A stretch of DNA of 21,345 nt from CAZLYK01 sp964563495 (GCA_964563495.1 CAZLYK010000086.1:1-21345), one strand, 5' to 3'. Positions 1-7,036 are shown, counted from the first letter of the stretch. Made by a program: numbers and translations. The notes: a model not told the origin generated them from the letters alone.

Positions 1-36
1 GCCGTTTGTGTAGTTGCAACCATTTGAATCAATAGA

Positions 37-150
37 AAGAAAATAGACAGGATTAACAGGATTTTCACGGGATTAAACAGGATTTTTTTATGCCCTGTCT
101 TGAATCCTGTTTAATCCCGTGAAAATCCTGTTAATCCTGTCTATTTTCTT
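37..150. repeat. Perfect 48-bp inverted repeat (dispersed palindromic repeat, copy A)
   Basis: Bases 37-84 are the exact reverse complement of 103-150, with an 18-nt spacer that includes a T-run and GCCCTGTC. Each arm contains AATAGACAGGATTAACAGG and ACGGGATTAAACAGG. It sits 7 bp past the stop codon of the minus-strand TonB receptor gene, so its transcript would form a very long hairpin there and could stop transcription or protect the 3' end. Related degenerate copies lie at 3581-3641, 7081-7127 and 16263-16327, so this is a dispersed repeat family rather than a gene-specific terminator. Confidence 0.93.
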
Positions 151-156
151 CGCAGC

Positions 157-3147
157 TTAAAAATTCAATTTGACTGCCACCTGGAATGCGCGCGGCCCGC
201 CGGAGCCGAAGACGCCGCCCGCCGCCGTCACCGGGCGCCCGAAACTCGATGACTTGAGATAACCCGGGTCATTCGGACTGCTGCTGTCGCGGATCAGCAC
301 GTTTGAGAAGCCGGAGTAGTTGACGTTTGAGACGCCCATGATGTTTGTCACGTTGAAGAGGTTGAAGACCTCGACAATCGGCTCGATCCGCGCCCGCTCG
401 CCGAAGCGGAAGACCTTCGAAATCCGCAGGTCGAACGAGCTGAAATTGTCGTTGAACTGCGCGTCGTCGCGCACCAGCGGAAGCGGCTGCCCGTTGACGC
501 CGCCCGCCGCGTTGAGTTTTTGAATGAAGCCGTTCAGATCCGCACTCGTCTTGAACAGGCGGCCCCCGGCGTTGCGCTGCACGACGGGTATGCGCGAACT
601 CGCATCAGGCAGCAAGATGTCCATCGGCACACCCGACGCCAGCGTCAGGATCGGTGCGAGCTGAAAACCATAAGGCAGCTCAAACCCGCCCGAAAACGTC
701 AGGTAATGGCGGCGATCATTCGGGGTCGGACCGTATTCCAACTGCACATTGTTTGGGTTGACAGGCCCGTTGGAAAACGGAATCTGATCGTCGTTCGCAT
801 AGTTAAACGCTTTCGAGAGGGTGTATGAAACGCGGAATTGATGCCGTGCCGAGAACCGCTTCTCCAGGCTTAGCAGCAGGCCGTCATACTTCGTCTTGAC
901 GCTCGATTCCAGATTGACGACACGGTCCGGCCCACCCACGACCGGATTGTTGACGACGCCGATTGTGCGCCCGATGATGAAGCGCGTCCCGAGATTATGC
1001 AGGTAATCGGCACGGACGACAAAATCCCGCGCCAATTGCCGCTGGATGCCGAGGTTGAACTGTTGGACCATGGGGTTCTGCAGGTGGTTGTCGATGATGT
1101 TGATCCCGGACGCCCCGGCCCCCGGCAGGATAAAGCCGGTGAAGGGATTGCTCAGGGTTGGTGCGCCGGGTCGGAACCTCCCCGTCGCCGGGTCAATGAA
1201 GATCGGCGCGCCTGTCGGGTCGGTCAGCACGTTGCCGGCGCGGACCTCGATCGCCAGCGCCCGCCCATCCAGCCCGCGTTCGAGCGAAGCGATTTCGAGC
1301 GTAATCCGGTCGTAATAGATTCCGTAGCCGCCGTGGACGCTCGTCTTGCCGTCATCGGTCGCCCAGTTGAAACCGATGCGCGGCGCGAAATTGTTCGTGT
1401 CGCGCTTGCGCTCACCACGATAAAAGGATTGCACAATCGGATTGCGGTTACTGTACCAGTTGAGGTTGTTGACGTCGGTATCGAGTTCGTACCGCAGCCC
1501 CAGGTTCAAGGTCAGATTTTTCGATACGCGCCAGTCATCCTGCGCGAAAAACGCCAGGTGATTGTTGTCGGCGTCCGCAATCGTCAGTGCTTCTGTTGGC
1601 TTTGAGCTGCGCAGCGTGACGGCGAAGAGCAGATCGTTGTCATCCACCTTGCCGTCGCCGGTGAAATCGGCATGCGCAAAATCCTGCACCAGCTCGATCC
1701 GCCCCTGCTGAAATACGCCCAGGTCGAAGAGCGAGTCTATCCGCTGCACGTCGGCGCCGAATTTTAAGGTGTGCGCGCCGCGGACCAGCGAGAGCACATC
1801 CGAAAACTGCAGCCGGTTCATTTTTGTCGCTTGCGGCACGCGGAACGAGACGCCGTCCTGAATCGAGGGAAACGTCAGTTGCGGCCCCGTCGTCAGCGGG
1901 TCGGTCGTGTTGCTGAAATTATTGACGCTGAAACTGAAGCTGTTGACGGCCGTCGGAGACAGTACGCGCGTCCAGTTGGTCAAAAACGTCTGGTGATGGT
2001 TGCGCAGTTTTTGCCGTTGTGATGCCGAACCGATAGCGCGGTCGAGTTTGGTCGCGTCGGTGCTGTCGAGGCGTTCAATCGCATATCGAAAACTGAGATC
2101 GTCGTTGTCTGAGGCTCTCCAATCGCCGCGGACCAGCCCGAGCAGGTCATCGAGCGGCGCCGGCGCAAACCCCCGACGGATCTGGCGAGCGGCGACATCG
2201 CGCTGCCCGACCAGGACCGCGCCGTCCTGATTGCGATACTCGAAGGCGCCGAACCACCACGCACGATCTTTTTTGATCGGGCCGCCGAGTGTCGCCGCGT
2301 ACTGCTGCCGGTCAAAGGGCGGTTTTTGATTACTGCTCCGGTCATACGTCGCGGGCAATCCCTGCAAGCGCCGGTCGCGCTCGAAAAAGGAGAATGACCC
2401 GTGCAGATCGTTCTCGCCCGATCTGGTCACGACGTTGATGACCGAAGAAGCCGAGCGGCCGAGTTCCGCCGAAAAACGATTGGTCGCGATCTGAAATTCC
2501 TGGACCGCGTCCTGCGAGATGTTGATCAGCGGGCCGCCGACCGCATCGTCATTGTTGTCCGTTCCGTCAACCGTGACGTTGCCGCCGCGCCCGAGCTGGC
2601 CCGCCGAGGAGATGATGACGCTGCCCGTTTTCGTCGGATCGAAGTTCGGAGCCGGCACATTGCCGGGAATGAGCAACGCGAGTTCGAGATAGTTGCGGCC
2701 GTTGAGAGGAAGGCGCTCAACTTCGTGATCGCGGATCACTCCGTCGACAATCGCCGAACCTGTATTGACCAGCGGATAATTGAAGCGATCATCCAGCGTG
2801 ATCGTCTCGGTCGGCCCACTCGCCTGAAGTGTCGCATCGAAGACCGCCTGTTGCCCGACGTTGAGCTCGATGTTTCGTGACAGGCTCTGCGGGAAATTAC
2901 GCGCCTCGATCTTGACCTCGTATTCTCCCGGGCTCAGATTCGTCAGCACATAAAGTCCCTCATTCGTCGTCACGGTGCTGCGTTGAACGCCGGTGGCCTT
3001 TTGCCAGGCGGTCACCTTCGCGCCCGCGATGACGGCTCCGGCTGGATCGGTCACGCGCCCACTCAATGTTGCGCTGGCGGGTTGCTGGCCAAACACCGCA
3101 ACGGCCGAAAAACAGACTGTCAGAAATGCGATTATCGGTTGCTTCAT
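157..3147 (-). CDS. TonB-dependent receptor, Oar-like, with carboxypeptidase-regulatory domain
   Basis: This is an outer-membrane transporter predicted to import a large or scarce ligand using TonB energy; the substrate is unknown. The start has a Sec signal peptide (MKQPIIAFLTVCFSAVAVFG, then QQ). Residues about 25-110 form a carboxypeptidase-regulatory-like/CNA-B beta-sandwich (LSGRVTDPAGAVIAGAKV). Residues about 115-250 are the plug, with LPLNGRNYLELALLIPG and VTVDGTDNND. The rest is beta-barrel (AFFAQDDWRVSKNLTLNLGL), ending in Phe (VAVKLNF) as expected for Bam recognition. At 996 aa the length fits the family. The ATG at 3147 follows AGGAAAGG at good spacing. A calcium-loop-like DFTGDGKVDDNDL lies near residues 491-509 inside the barrel half. 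The NQ-repeat gene is 93 bp upstream on the same strand and may be co-transcribed. The TonB-receptor class is secure; the ligand is not. Confidence 0.95.
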   Translation of the reverse strand: MKQPIIAFLTVCFSAVAVFGQQPASATLSGRVTDPAGAVIAGAKVTAWQKATGVQRSTVTTNEGLYVLTNLSPGEYEVKIEARNFPQSLSRNIELNVGQQAVFDATLQASGPTETITLDDRFNYPLVNTGSAIVDGVIRDHEVERLPLNGRNYLELALLIPGNVPAPNFDPTKTGSVIISSAGQLGRGGNVTVDGTDNNDDAVGGPLINISQDAVQEFQIATNRFSAELGRSASSVINVVTRSGENDLHGSFSFFERDRRLQGLPATYDRSSNQKPPFDRQQYAATLGGPIKKDRAWWFGAFEYRNQDGAVLVGQRDVAARQIRRGFAPAPLDDLLGLVRGDWRASDNDDLSFRYAIERLDSTDATKLDRAIGSASQRQKLRNHHQTFLTNWTRVLSPTAVNSFSFSVNNFSNTTDPLTTGPQLTFPSIQDGVSFRVPQATKMNRLQFSDVLSLVRGAHTLKFGADVQRIDSLFDLGVFQQGRIELVQDFAHADFTGDGKVDDNDLLFAVTLRSSKPTEALTIADADNNHLAFFAQDDWRVSKNLTLNLGLRYELDTDVNNLNWYSNRNPIVQSFYRGERKRDTNNFAPRIGFNWATDDGKTSVHGGYGIYYDRITLEIASLERGLDGRALAIEVRAGNVLTDPTGAPIFIDPATGRFRPGAPTLSNPFTGFILPGAGASGINIIDNHLQNPMVQQFNLGIQRQLARDFVVRADYLHNLGTRFIIGRTIGVVNNPVVGGPDRVVNLESSVKTKYDGLLLSLEKRFSARHQFRVSYTLSKAFNYANDDQIPFSNGPVNPNNVQLEYGPTPNDRRHYLTFSGGFELPYGFQLAPILTLASGVPMDILLPDASSRIPVVQRNAGGRLFKTSADLNGFIQKLNAAGGVNGQPLPLVRDDAQFNDNFSSFDLRISKVFRFGERARIEPIVEVFNLFNVTNIMGVSNVNYSGFSNVLIRDSSSPNDPGYLKSSSFGRPVTAAGGVFGSGGPRAFQVAVKLNF

Positions 3148-3240
3148 ATACCTTTCCTGGTGGTTGTAGACTCGCGCCTGTCATCCGCTAAGACAGACTA
3201 CGGACGGGGAAGTCGCTCAAATCCCGGTTTGGCGATGTGG

Positions 3241-3549
3241 TTAGTGCGTCAACAATGACAAAATCTCCGTCTGGTTGGCGAGGACTTTGGCCTGGTTTGC
3301 CTGGATCGTCTCCTGGTTGGCCAGCAGTGCATCCAGCTTGGCCTGGTTCGACTGGATGATCCCCTGGTTGGCGAGCACCTTATCCAGCTTGGCCTGGTTA
3401 TCCTGAATCACCCGCTGGTTGGCCAGAATCAGCTTCTGGTTCTCCTGGATGATTTCCTGGTTTTTCAATATCGTCTGCTGGTTTGCCTGGATGATTGCTT
3501 GATTGTCAAGCACCGGCTTCTGGCTCTGGCTTACATCTTCCGAGCTCAT
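3241..3549 (-). CDS. NQ-heptad repeat coiled-coil protein
   Basis: The product is 102 aa with no signal peptide or membrane segment. After a 17-residue head (MSSEDVSQSQKPVLDNQ) almost the whole protein is eleven NQ units. Spacing between successive NQ pairs is 7,7,7,7,7,10,7,10,7,7 residues. In the seven-residue units the position three before each Asn is nearly always Ile, Leu or Val (for example IIQANQQTILKNQEI), giving an I-at-a, N-at-d heptad. It should form a long parallel coiled coil, plausibly a trimer, with polar Asn layers in the core. The two 10-residue units (NQAKLDKVLA, NQAKLDALLA) are near-copies and would shift the helical phase. Start ATG 3549 has AGGAG upstream. It precedes the TonB receptor gene by 93 bp. 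I know no named family for it; the function is unknown. The DNA is a diverged 21-bp tandem repeat, so growth by unit duplication is likely. Confidence 0.85.
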   Translation of the reverse strand: MSSEDVSQSQKPVLDNQAIIQANQQTILKNQEIIQENQKLILANQRVIQDNQAKLDKVLANQGIIQSNQAKLDALLANQETIQANQAKVLANQTEILSLLTH

Positions 3550-3580
3550 ACGGTGTCTCCTTGTAGTTGTTTGCCTGGTA

Positions 3581-3641
3581 GATAATAGACAGGCTTCACG
3601 GGATTAAAGACGATACAGAAAATGATCCCGTTTAATCCTGT
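3581..3641. repeat. Dispersed palindromic repeat, copy B (degenerate)
   Basis: It starts GATAATAGACAGG, continues TTCACGGGATTAAAGAC, then CAGAAAATGATCCCGTTTAA and ends TCCTGT. Read against the reverse complement of copy A it looks like the same element with internal deletions; the loop segment (AAGAC..CAGAAAAT..CCCGTT) is shared with copy D. It lies about 30 bp upstream of the NQ-repeat start codon, on the far side of the NQ/TonB-receptor pair from copy A. Confidence 0.75.
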
Positions 3642-3820
3642 AATTGAACATTGATTTAGTCACGCAATTGCCTGGCCATGGCTTTTGACCGGCCATGACG
3701 TGGCCCTCAACTTGTTACGATTCCTAAGGTAAGAATTTTTACGACGATTGAAAACTCAGGCTATGGTCAGCTTGGGACGAGGCGAAATATGGCTGGATTG
3801 GCGATATGTCGAGCTTGGTG

Positions 3821-3830
3821 CGATATATCG
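3821..3830. promoter_or_regulatory. 10-bp palindrome CGATATATCG
   Basis: A perfect palindrome 3 bp past the ywbE stop codon, with a related GCGATATGTCGA about 20 bp before it. It could be a protein-binding site or chance AT-rich symmetry. The surrounding 3642-3833 interval holds nothing else I can recognise. Confidence 0.25.
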
Positions 3831-3833
3831 TGA

Positions 3834-4058
3834 CTATGACTGATCATTGCCGGAAATCTTAACCTCATCAATAATCTCCTGGACCCTGCCTACTTCTCCT
3901 GTCTCGAGGCGGACTTTTATCCCGTGAGGGTGATAAGCGGATTTTGTCAATATATCCTTGACGATGCCGCGCGTCATTCTTCCTGTCCGCTGATCCTGCT
4001 TTAAAACTATATCGACTGTGATTCCCGGCTTTATATCTTTTCGATTCTGACCATTCAT
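3834..4058 (-). CDS. ywbE: YwbE family protein (DUF2196)
   Basis: A 74-aa soluble protein that matches the small conserved YwbE family along its whole length: GQNRKDIKPGITVDIVLKQD, then QRTGRMTRGIVKDILTKSAY, then HPHGIKVRLETGEVGRVQEI. The pattern of a short basic beta-barrel-like domain suggests nucleic-acid or RNA contact, but the biochemical role of the family is, to my knowledge, not established. The length is normal. The ATG at 4058 is preceded by GAGGAG at 8-nt spacing, which fixes the start. It is a single-gene unit divergent from the radical SAM gene, sharing a 174-bp upstream region. Confidence 0.9.
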   Translation of the reverse strand: MNGQNRKDIKPGITVDIVLKQDQRTGRMTRGIVKDILTKSAYHPHGIKVRLETGEVGRVQEIIDEVKISGNDQS

Positions 4059-4147
4059 ACCTGAAACTCCTCATTAATAGAATTAATAGACGGGAGAAAC
4101 ATGATTTGTCCAGGATTTTACAAGATAGGGCATGGAATTAATGTGCT

Positions 4148-4175
4148 ACCATACGGCTCGTTTGTATCACCATAC
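4148..4175. promoter_or_regulatory. Direct repeat ACCATAC with 21-bp period between divergent genes
   Basis: ACCATAC occurs at 4148-4154 and again at 4169-4175, exactly two helical turns apart, in the region shared by divergent ywbE and the radical SAM gene. This spacing suits two protein subunits on one DNA face, but the motif is short and may be chance. A degenerate scrap similar to the palindromic repeat (AATTAATAGACGGGAGAAAC) lies at about 4079-4098. Confidence 0.25.
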
Positions 4176-4232
4176 AACTTGCCAATCCAAATGATCCCTG
4201 CTGCTCCGAGCCGCTGAAAGGATACGTGATTA

Positions 4233-5210
4233 ATGAAAAAACTTGACCTCGCCCGTGCCTGGGGCCGCATTTTGTCCGGACGCCGCCCATCAATGTCAAT
4301 CGAGATTACCCGCGAATGCCCACTCCGCTGTCCTGGCTGTTACGCTTATGAAGACGGACATTTGGGGGACGCCGGCCCCCTGAGGTCGCTCGCTGATTAC
4401 AAAGGCGAGGCCTTGGTGGAAGGCGTCATGGATCTGTTGCGCCGTCACCAACCGCTCCATGTCTCGGTCGTCGGCGGCGAGCCTCTGGTGCGGTTCCGTG
4501 AACTAGACTCATTGCTGCCGCGCATGAGTGAACTGGGCATCCGCGTTCAGCTTGTGACGAGCGCGGTACGCCCGATCCCCGCAGGCTGGGCGCAGATTAA
4601 GAACCTGACCCTGGTCGTCTCAATTGACGGCCTGCAGCCGGAACATGACCGCCGGCGTAAACCGGCAACCTACGAGAAAATCCTCGCTAATATCGTCGGC
4701 CATCAGATCATTGTCCACAGCACCGTGACGAGGCAGATGACTACGCGCAGCGGTTATTTAGAGGAGTTCCTGACGTTCTGGTCGGCGAAACCGGAAGTTC
4801 GCAAGATCTGGTTCAGCCTCTTTACCCCGCAGAAGGGAGCCGATTCGGAAGAATGTCTGCCCCCGCAGGTGCGGGAGGGAGTGCTGGCGGAACTGTCCGC
4901 CCTCCGCACGGCCTATCCTAAGCTCGACCTGCCGGCCTCGGTACTGGAAGGATACCGGAAGCCGCCGGAGTCGCCTGATGATTGCATCTTTGCCAGGACC
5001 ACCGCAAACTACACAGCCGACCTCCAGACCATGATCACACCCTGCCAGTTCGGGGGTGATCCCGATTGCTCGCAATGCGGATGCATCGCCTCTGCCGGGT
5101 TGAAGGCCGTGGGCGAGCACCGCCTCGCCGGCATCATCCCGATGAGATCAATCTTAAAGGCCTCTGAGGCGGTCGGTGAAACGGTCGCCAAGGCTCGGGG
5201 TAGGAAGTAG
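4233..5210 (+). CDS. Radical SAM protein with C-terminal SPASM-like cysteine cluster
   Basis: The 325-aa enzyme should cleave S-adenosylmethionine with a [4Fe-4S] cluster bound by Cys29, Cys33 and Cys36 (ECPLRCPGCYAYE, CxxxCxxC). The SAM-binding GGEPL is at residues 81-85, followed by SIDGLQPEHDRRR. The C-terminal part, about residues 250-286, has further cysteines (DDCIF, PCQFGGDPDCSQCGCIASAG) that probably bind an auxiliary cluster, as in SPASM or Twitch proteins. The substrate is unknown: no precursor peptide gene, transporter or protease lies beside it. Start ATG 4233 follows GAAAGGAT. It stands alone, divergent from ywbE. Peptide or protein modification is a family-level possibility only. 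Confidence 0.88.
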   Translation: MKKLDLARAWGRILSGRRPSMSIEITRECPLRCPGCYAYEDGHLGDAGPLRSLADYKGEALVEGVMDLLRRHQPLHVSVVGGEPLVRFRELDSLLPRMSELGIRVQLVTSAVRPIPAGWAQIKNLTLVVSIDGLQPEHDRRRKPATYEKILANIVGHQIIVHSTVTRQMTTRSGYLEEFLTFWSAKPEVRKIWFSLFTPQKGADSEECLPPQVREGVLAELSALRTAYPKLDLPASVLEGYRKPPESPDDCIFARTTANYTADLQTMITPCQFGGDPDCSQCGCIASAGLKAVGEHRLAGIIPMRSILKASEAVGETVAKARGRK

Positions 5211-5562
5211 TCATCCAGGATTCTCTGACATATAAGGCTGGGCATGCGGGCTGTCAGCCCCCGGGTGACAAATAACTAATGTGTTTAAACATCCGCTATC
5301 GCTCACCTGCCTTGCAACTTCCCTGGATTTAGCGCATTCTATCTTTAGTTCATTTCTTCTCTCGCACAGCGACGGTGATGCGCTTCTGCCTTTTAAATGT
5401 TAGTAGGAGCGTAATAAATTAAGTCCGGGAGCAGAAAAAATCACAACTTTAGAAGCTGCTCCACAGAGCGCCCGAAATCAAGCCTTCGCTGCTGCCGTAC
5501 CCCGAAGCCACTTTAGTTCGAAGCTTCTCTCAGATCCCTTACCAGGGGAAAGGTCCATTTTT
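5211..5562. other. 352-bp gap between radical SAM and RRM genes
   Basis: No gene is seen. Near 5244-5265 a short GGGCT-GTC-AGCCC hairpin follows the radical SAM gene but has no T-tract. At 5428-5434/5456-5462 GGAGCAG pairs with CTGCTCC around a 21-nt A-rich loop, probably in the leader of the RRM gene. The long AT-richer leader is compatible with post-transcriptional control, but I cannot place a promoter with confidence. Confidence 0.5.
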
Positions 5563-5871
5563 ATGTCCATGAAACTTTACGTTGGCAATCTCGCGTTCCA
5601 GACGACCGACCAGGATTTGCAAGGTCTCTTTTCACAGGTCGGCACAGTCGAATCGGTCTCGTTAGTGACCGACCGCGACTCTGGCCGTTCGCGCGGCTTC
5701 GGGTTTGTCGAGATGGGGTCAAAGGCCGAAGGCGAAGCCGCCATCTCAAAGTTCAACGGTACTGAGGTCCATGGCCGCAGTCTCACCGTTAACGAGGCCA
5801 AACCGCGTGAGAACCGCAACGGGTCTGGTGGCAGCCGCGGCGGGTTCGGTGGCGGCCGGTCGCGCTACTAA
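5563..5871 (+). CDS. Glycine-rich RRM-domain RNA-binding protein
   Basis: A single RNA recognition motif occupies residues 3-80, with RNP2 LYVGNL at 5-10 and RNP1 RGFGFVEM at 44-51, including the aromatic residues that stack on RNA bases. The tail (GSGGSRGGFGGGRSRY) is Gly/Arg-rich like cyanobacterial and acidobacterial Rbp proteins, which are often linked to cold or stress response. At 102 aa the length is usual. The ATG at 5563 follows AGGGGAAAGG. A second in-frame ATG two codons later is a possible alternative start. The gene has its own strong terminator at 5901-5946, so it is a monocistronic unit. The leader hairpin at 5428-5462 may regulate it. Confidence 0.95.
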   Translation: MSMKLYVGNLAFQTTDQDLQGLFSQVGTVESVSLVTDRDSGRSRGFGFVEMGSKAEGEAAISKFNGTEVHGRSLTVNEAKPRENRNGSGGSRGGFGGGRSRY

Positions 5872-5900
5872 GTTGCGTCCCGCAGCGATCAATGGTGTTT

Positions 5901-5950
5901 GACAGGGCGCTCTCGGCCATGCACCTTCGGCCGAGGGCGCTTTGTCTTAT
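5901..5950 (+). terminator. Rho-independent terminator of the RRM gene
   Basis: The arm 5901-5918 pairs with 5929-5946 over 18 positions with no mismatch if three G-U pairs are allowed. The core is GCGCTCTCGGCC against GGCCGAGGGCGC around a 10-nt loop. T-rich TTTGTCTTAT overlaps and follows the 3' arm. It lies 30 bp after the RRM stop codon. Confidence 0.85.
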
Positions 5951-6027
5951 CCATACCGAGCGTTCTGTTCGGACTACATGAGCCCTTTCTCTAGCCGGCA
6001 AGGCCAGAGACAGAATGAGGTGAGTTC

Positions 6028-6279
6028 ATGACATTGTGTGAGTTTTGTGTGCTTCAGCAATCAGACGGCAGTTGTTCCAACGGGCACACGACACCAAAAA
6101 AAATGAAGTGCGTAGACTTTGCCCCTGGGATCGAGCGGTTTTGTGCAACCCCGGCGGATTATGTCGGGCAGGAACAGCTCAAACAGATGGCCTTGTTTTT
6201 CGGCCTCGCGGGAAAGGAACTCAAGCGGGTGCTGGCAATGAGCGAGGCGACGAGAAGATCGGAATCGGTGGGGCCATGA
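6028..6279 (+). CDS. Small cysteine-rich protein, putative zinc site
   Basis: This 83-aa protein is not one I recognise. Its first half carries CEFC, then SCSNGH, MKCVDF and RFC: five Cys and one His in about 36 residues, a pattern suited to one zinc ion or a redox cluster. The second half is helical and charged (QEQLKQMALFFGLAGKELKR). No signal peptide or membrane segment is present. Start ATG 6028 follows GAGGTGAG. Its stop overlaps the start of the HEAT gene as ATGA at 6276-6279, so the two are translationally coupled and probably act together. The C-terminal half could be the contact for the HEAT protein, which is inference. Confidence 0.78.
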   Translation: MTLCEFCVLQQSDGSCSNGHTTPKKMKCVDFAPGIERFCATPADYVGQEQLKQMALFFGLAGKELKRVLAMSEATRRSESVGP

Positions 6280-6749
6280 TGTGGTGGAAATTACAACAAT
6301 TAAAGTCGAGCAACGATCAACGGCGACGGCGGGCAATCAAGGGGCTGAGCAGGTCGAAAGACCCGCGCGCCCTGTCGATCTTGACGGCGTCGCTCAGGGA
6401 TGAATCTTACCTGGTCAGGAAGGAAGCGGCGCGCGCGCTCGGGGATATCGGTGATGCACGGGCCGTCGGTCCGCTGCTCAACTTAATCGAAGAGAGCTTT
6501 CACTTCGCCATGGCGAGAACTGCCATTAGCGCCTTGGAGGAAGTGCTCGGTCGGGTCGCCGCCAACGCCGTTTCTGAAGACATGCAGGCGGCGGCGATAC
6601 TCGGGGATGTGAGCGGCATTTATTATGATCGCCAGGAAGGGATAGCCTGGTTTTCTAAATCAAGGTATGCACGGCCATGGACCATGGACTGTTCCAGGGT
6701 CAGGACGCTCGCACACCGAGAATTGATTCGTCGCGGGCTGATCACCTGA
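6276..6749 (+). CDS. HEAT-repeat protein
   Basis: About 157 aa. Residues about 15-90 contain two HEAT or PBS-lyase-type helical repeats: DPRALSILTASLRDESYLVR, KEAARALGDIGDARAVGPLL and a weaker third helix pair. Such repeats make a protein-binding surface. The C-terminal 60 residues (YYDRQEGIAWFSKSRY...) match nothing I know. I choose ATG 6276, which overlaps the upstream stop (ATGA); an in-frame ATG immediately after, at 6279, is equally possible. The open frame runs further upstream to 6045, but that part is a shadow of the Cys-rich gene. The partner is likely the Cys-rich protein. Confidence 0.82.
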   Translation: MMWWKLQQLKSSNDQRRRRAIKGLSRSKDPRALSILTASLRDESYLVRKEAARALGDIGDARAVGPLLNLIEESFHFAMARTAISALEEVLGRVAANAVSEDMQAAAILGDVSGIYYDRQEGIAWFSKSRYARPWTMDCSRVRTLAHRELIRRGLIT

Positions 6750-6773
6750 GTAGCGGCGAGGTCTCATTCCCCG

Positions 6774-7005
6774 TCAATCTAGATACGCTAACTCATTCAT
6801 TCTCATCGCCCGATTAAGCGAATCCGGCGTCCCCAGAAAGATCGAGATGCCGACCATGCCTTTGTTGCCGACGACGCCCACCCCCAGGGTCGACCGCTCT
6901 TCTACCATTGAGAGCAAAGAAACAATCCCGTTATTCGGGAAATAGACGTGCCGGATGAACTCACCGGGTTCGTAGAGAATTTCGCCAATCGCCGGATGGC
7001 TTTTA
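6774..7005 (-). pseudogene. Crp/Fnr-family cNMP-binding protein remnant
   Basis: The minus strand reads without a start codon: HPAIGEILYEPGEFIRHVYF, then PNNGIVSLLSMVEERSTLGV, then GVVGNKGMVGISIFLGTPDS and LNRAMRMNELAYLD, then TGA at 6774-6776. This is the typical beta-roll of Crp/Fnr-type regulators found in Acidobacteriota and Proteobacteria (LYEPGE..RHVYFP...VGNEGMVG..). About 75 of the usual roughly 230 residues remain; the N-terminus and the whole helix-turn-helix half are gone. The frame is closed by TAG at 7041-7043 and there is no ATG or GTG with a ribosome site. It is a decayed gene, lying head-on to the HEAT gene. Confidence 0.85.
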
Positions 7006-7012
7006 TTGGGAG

Positions 7013-7036
7013 ATTTCCCGCAGTGAAGTGGGAAAT
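7013..7036. repeat. 7-bp inverted repeat at the edge of the Crp/Fnr remnant
   Basis: ATTTCCC (7013-7019) faces GGGAAAT (7030-7036). It lies just where recognisable Crp/Fnr homology begins, so it may mark the deletion or insertion point, or be chance. Confidence 0.4.

Noticed and set aside
320..2880. Several open frames of 60-160 codons opposite the TonB receptor gene
   Set aside because: They are shadows in GC-rich coding DNA, rich in Arg, Ala and Asp, with no family resemblance or ribosome sites.
3241..3540. 21-bp periodic DNA that might be a CRISPR-like or satellite array
   Set aside because: The units are coding heptads in one frame, diverge at third positions, and have no spacers of uniform length; a good start and ribosome site exist.
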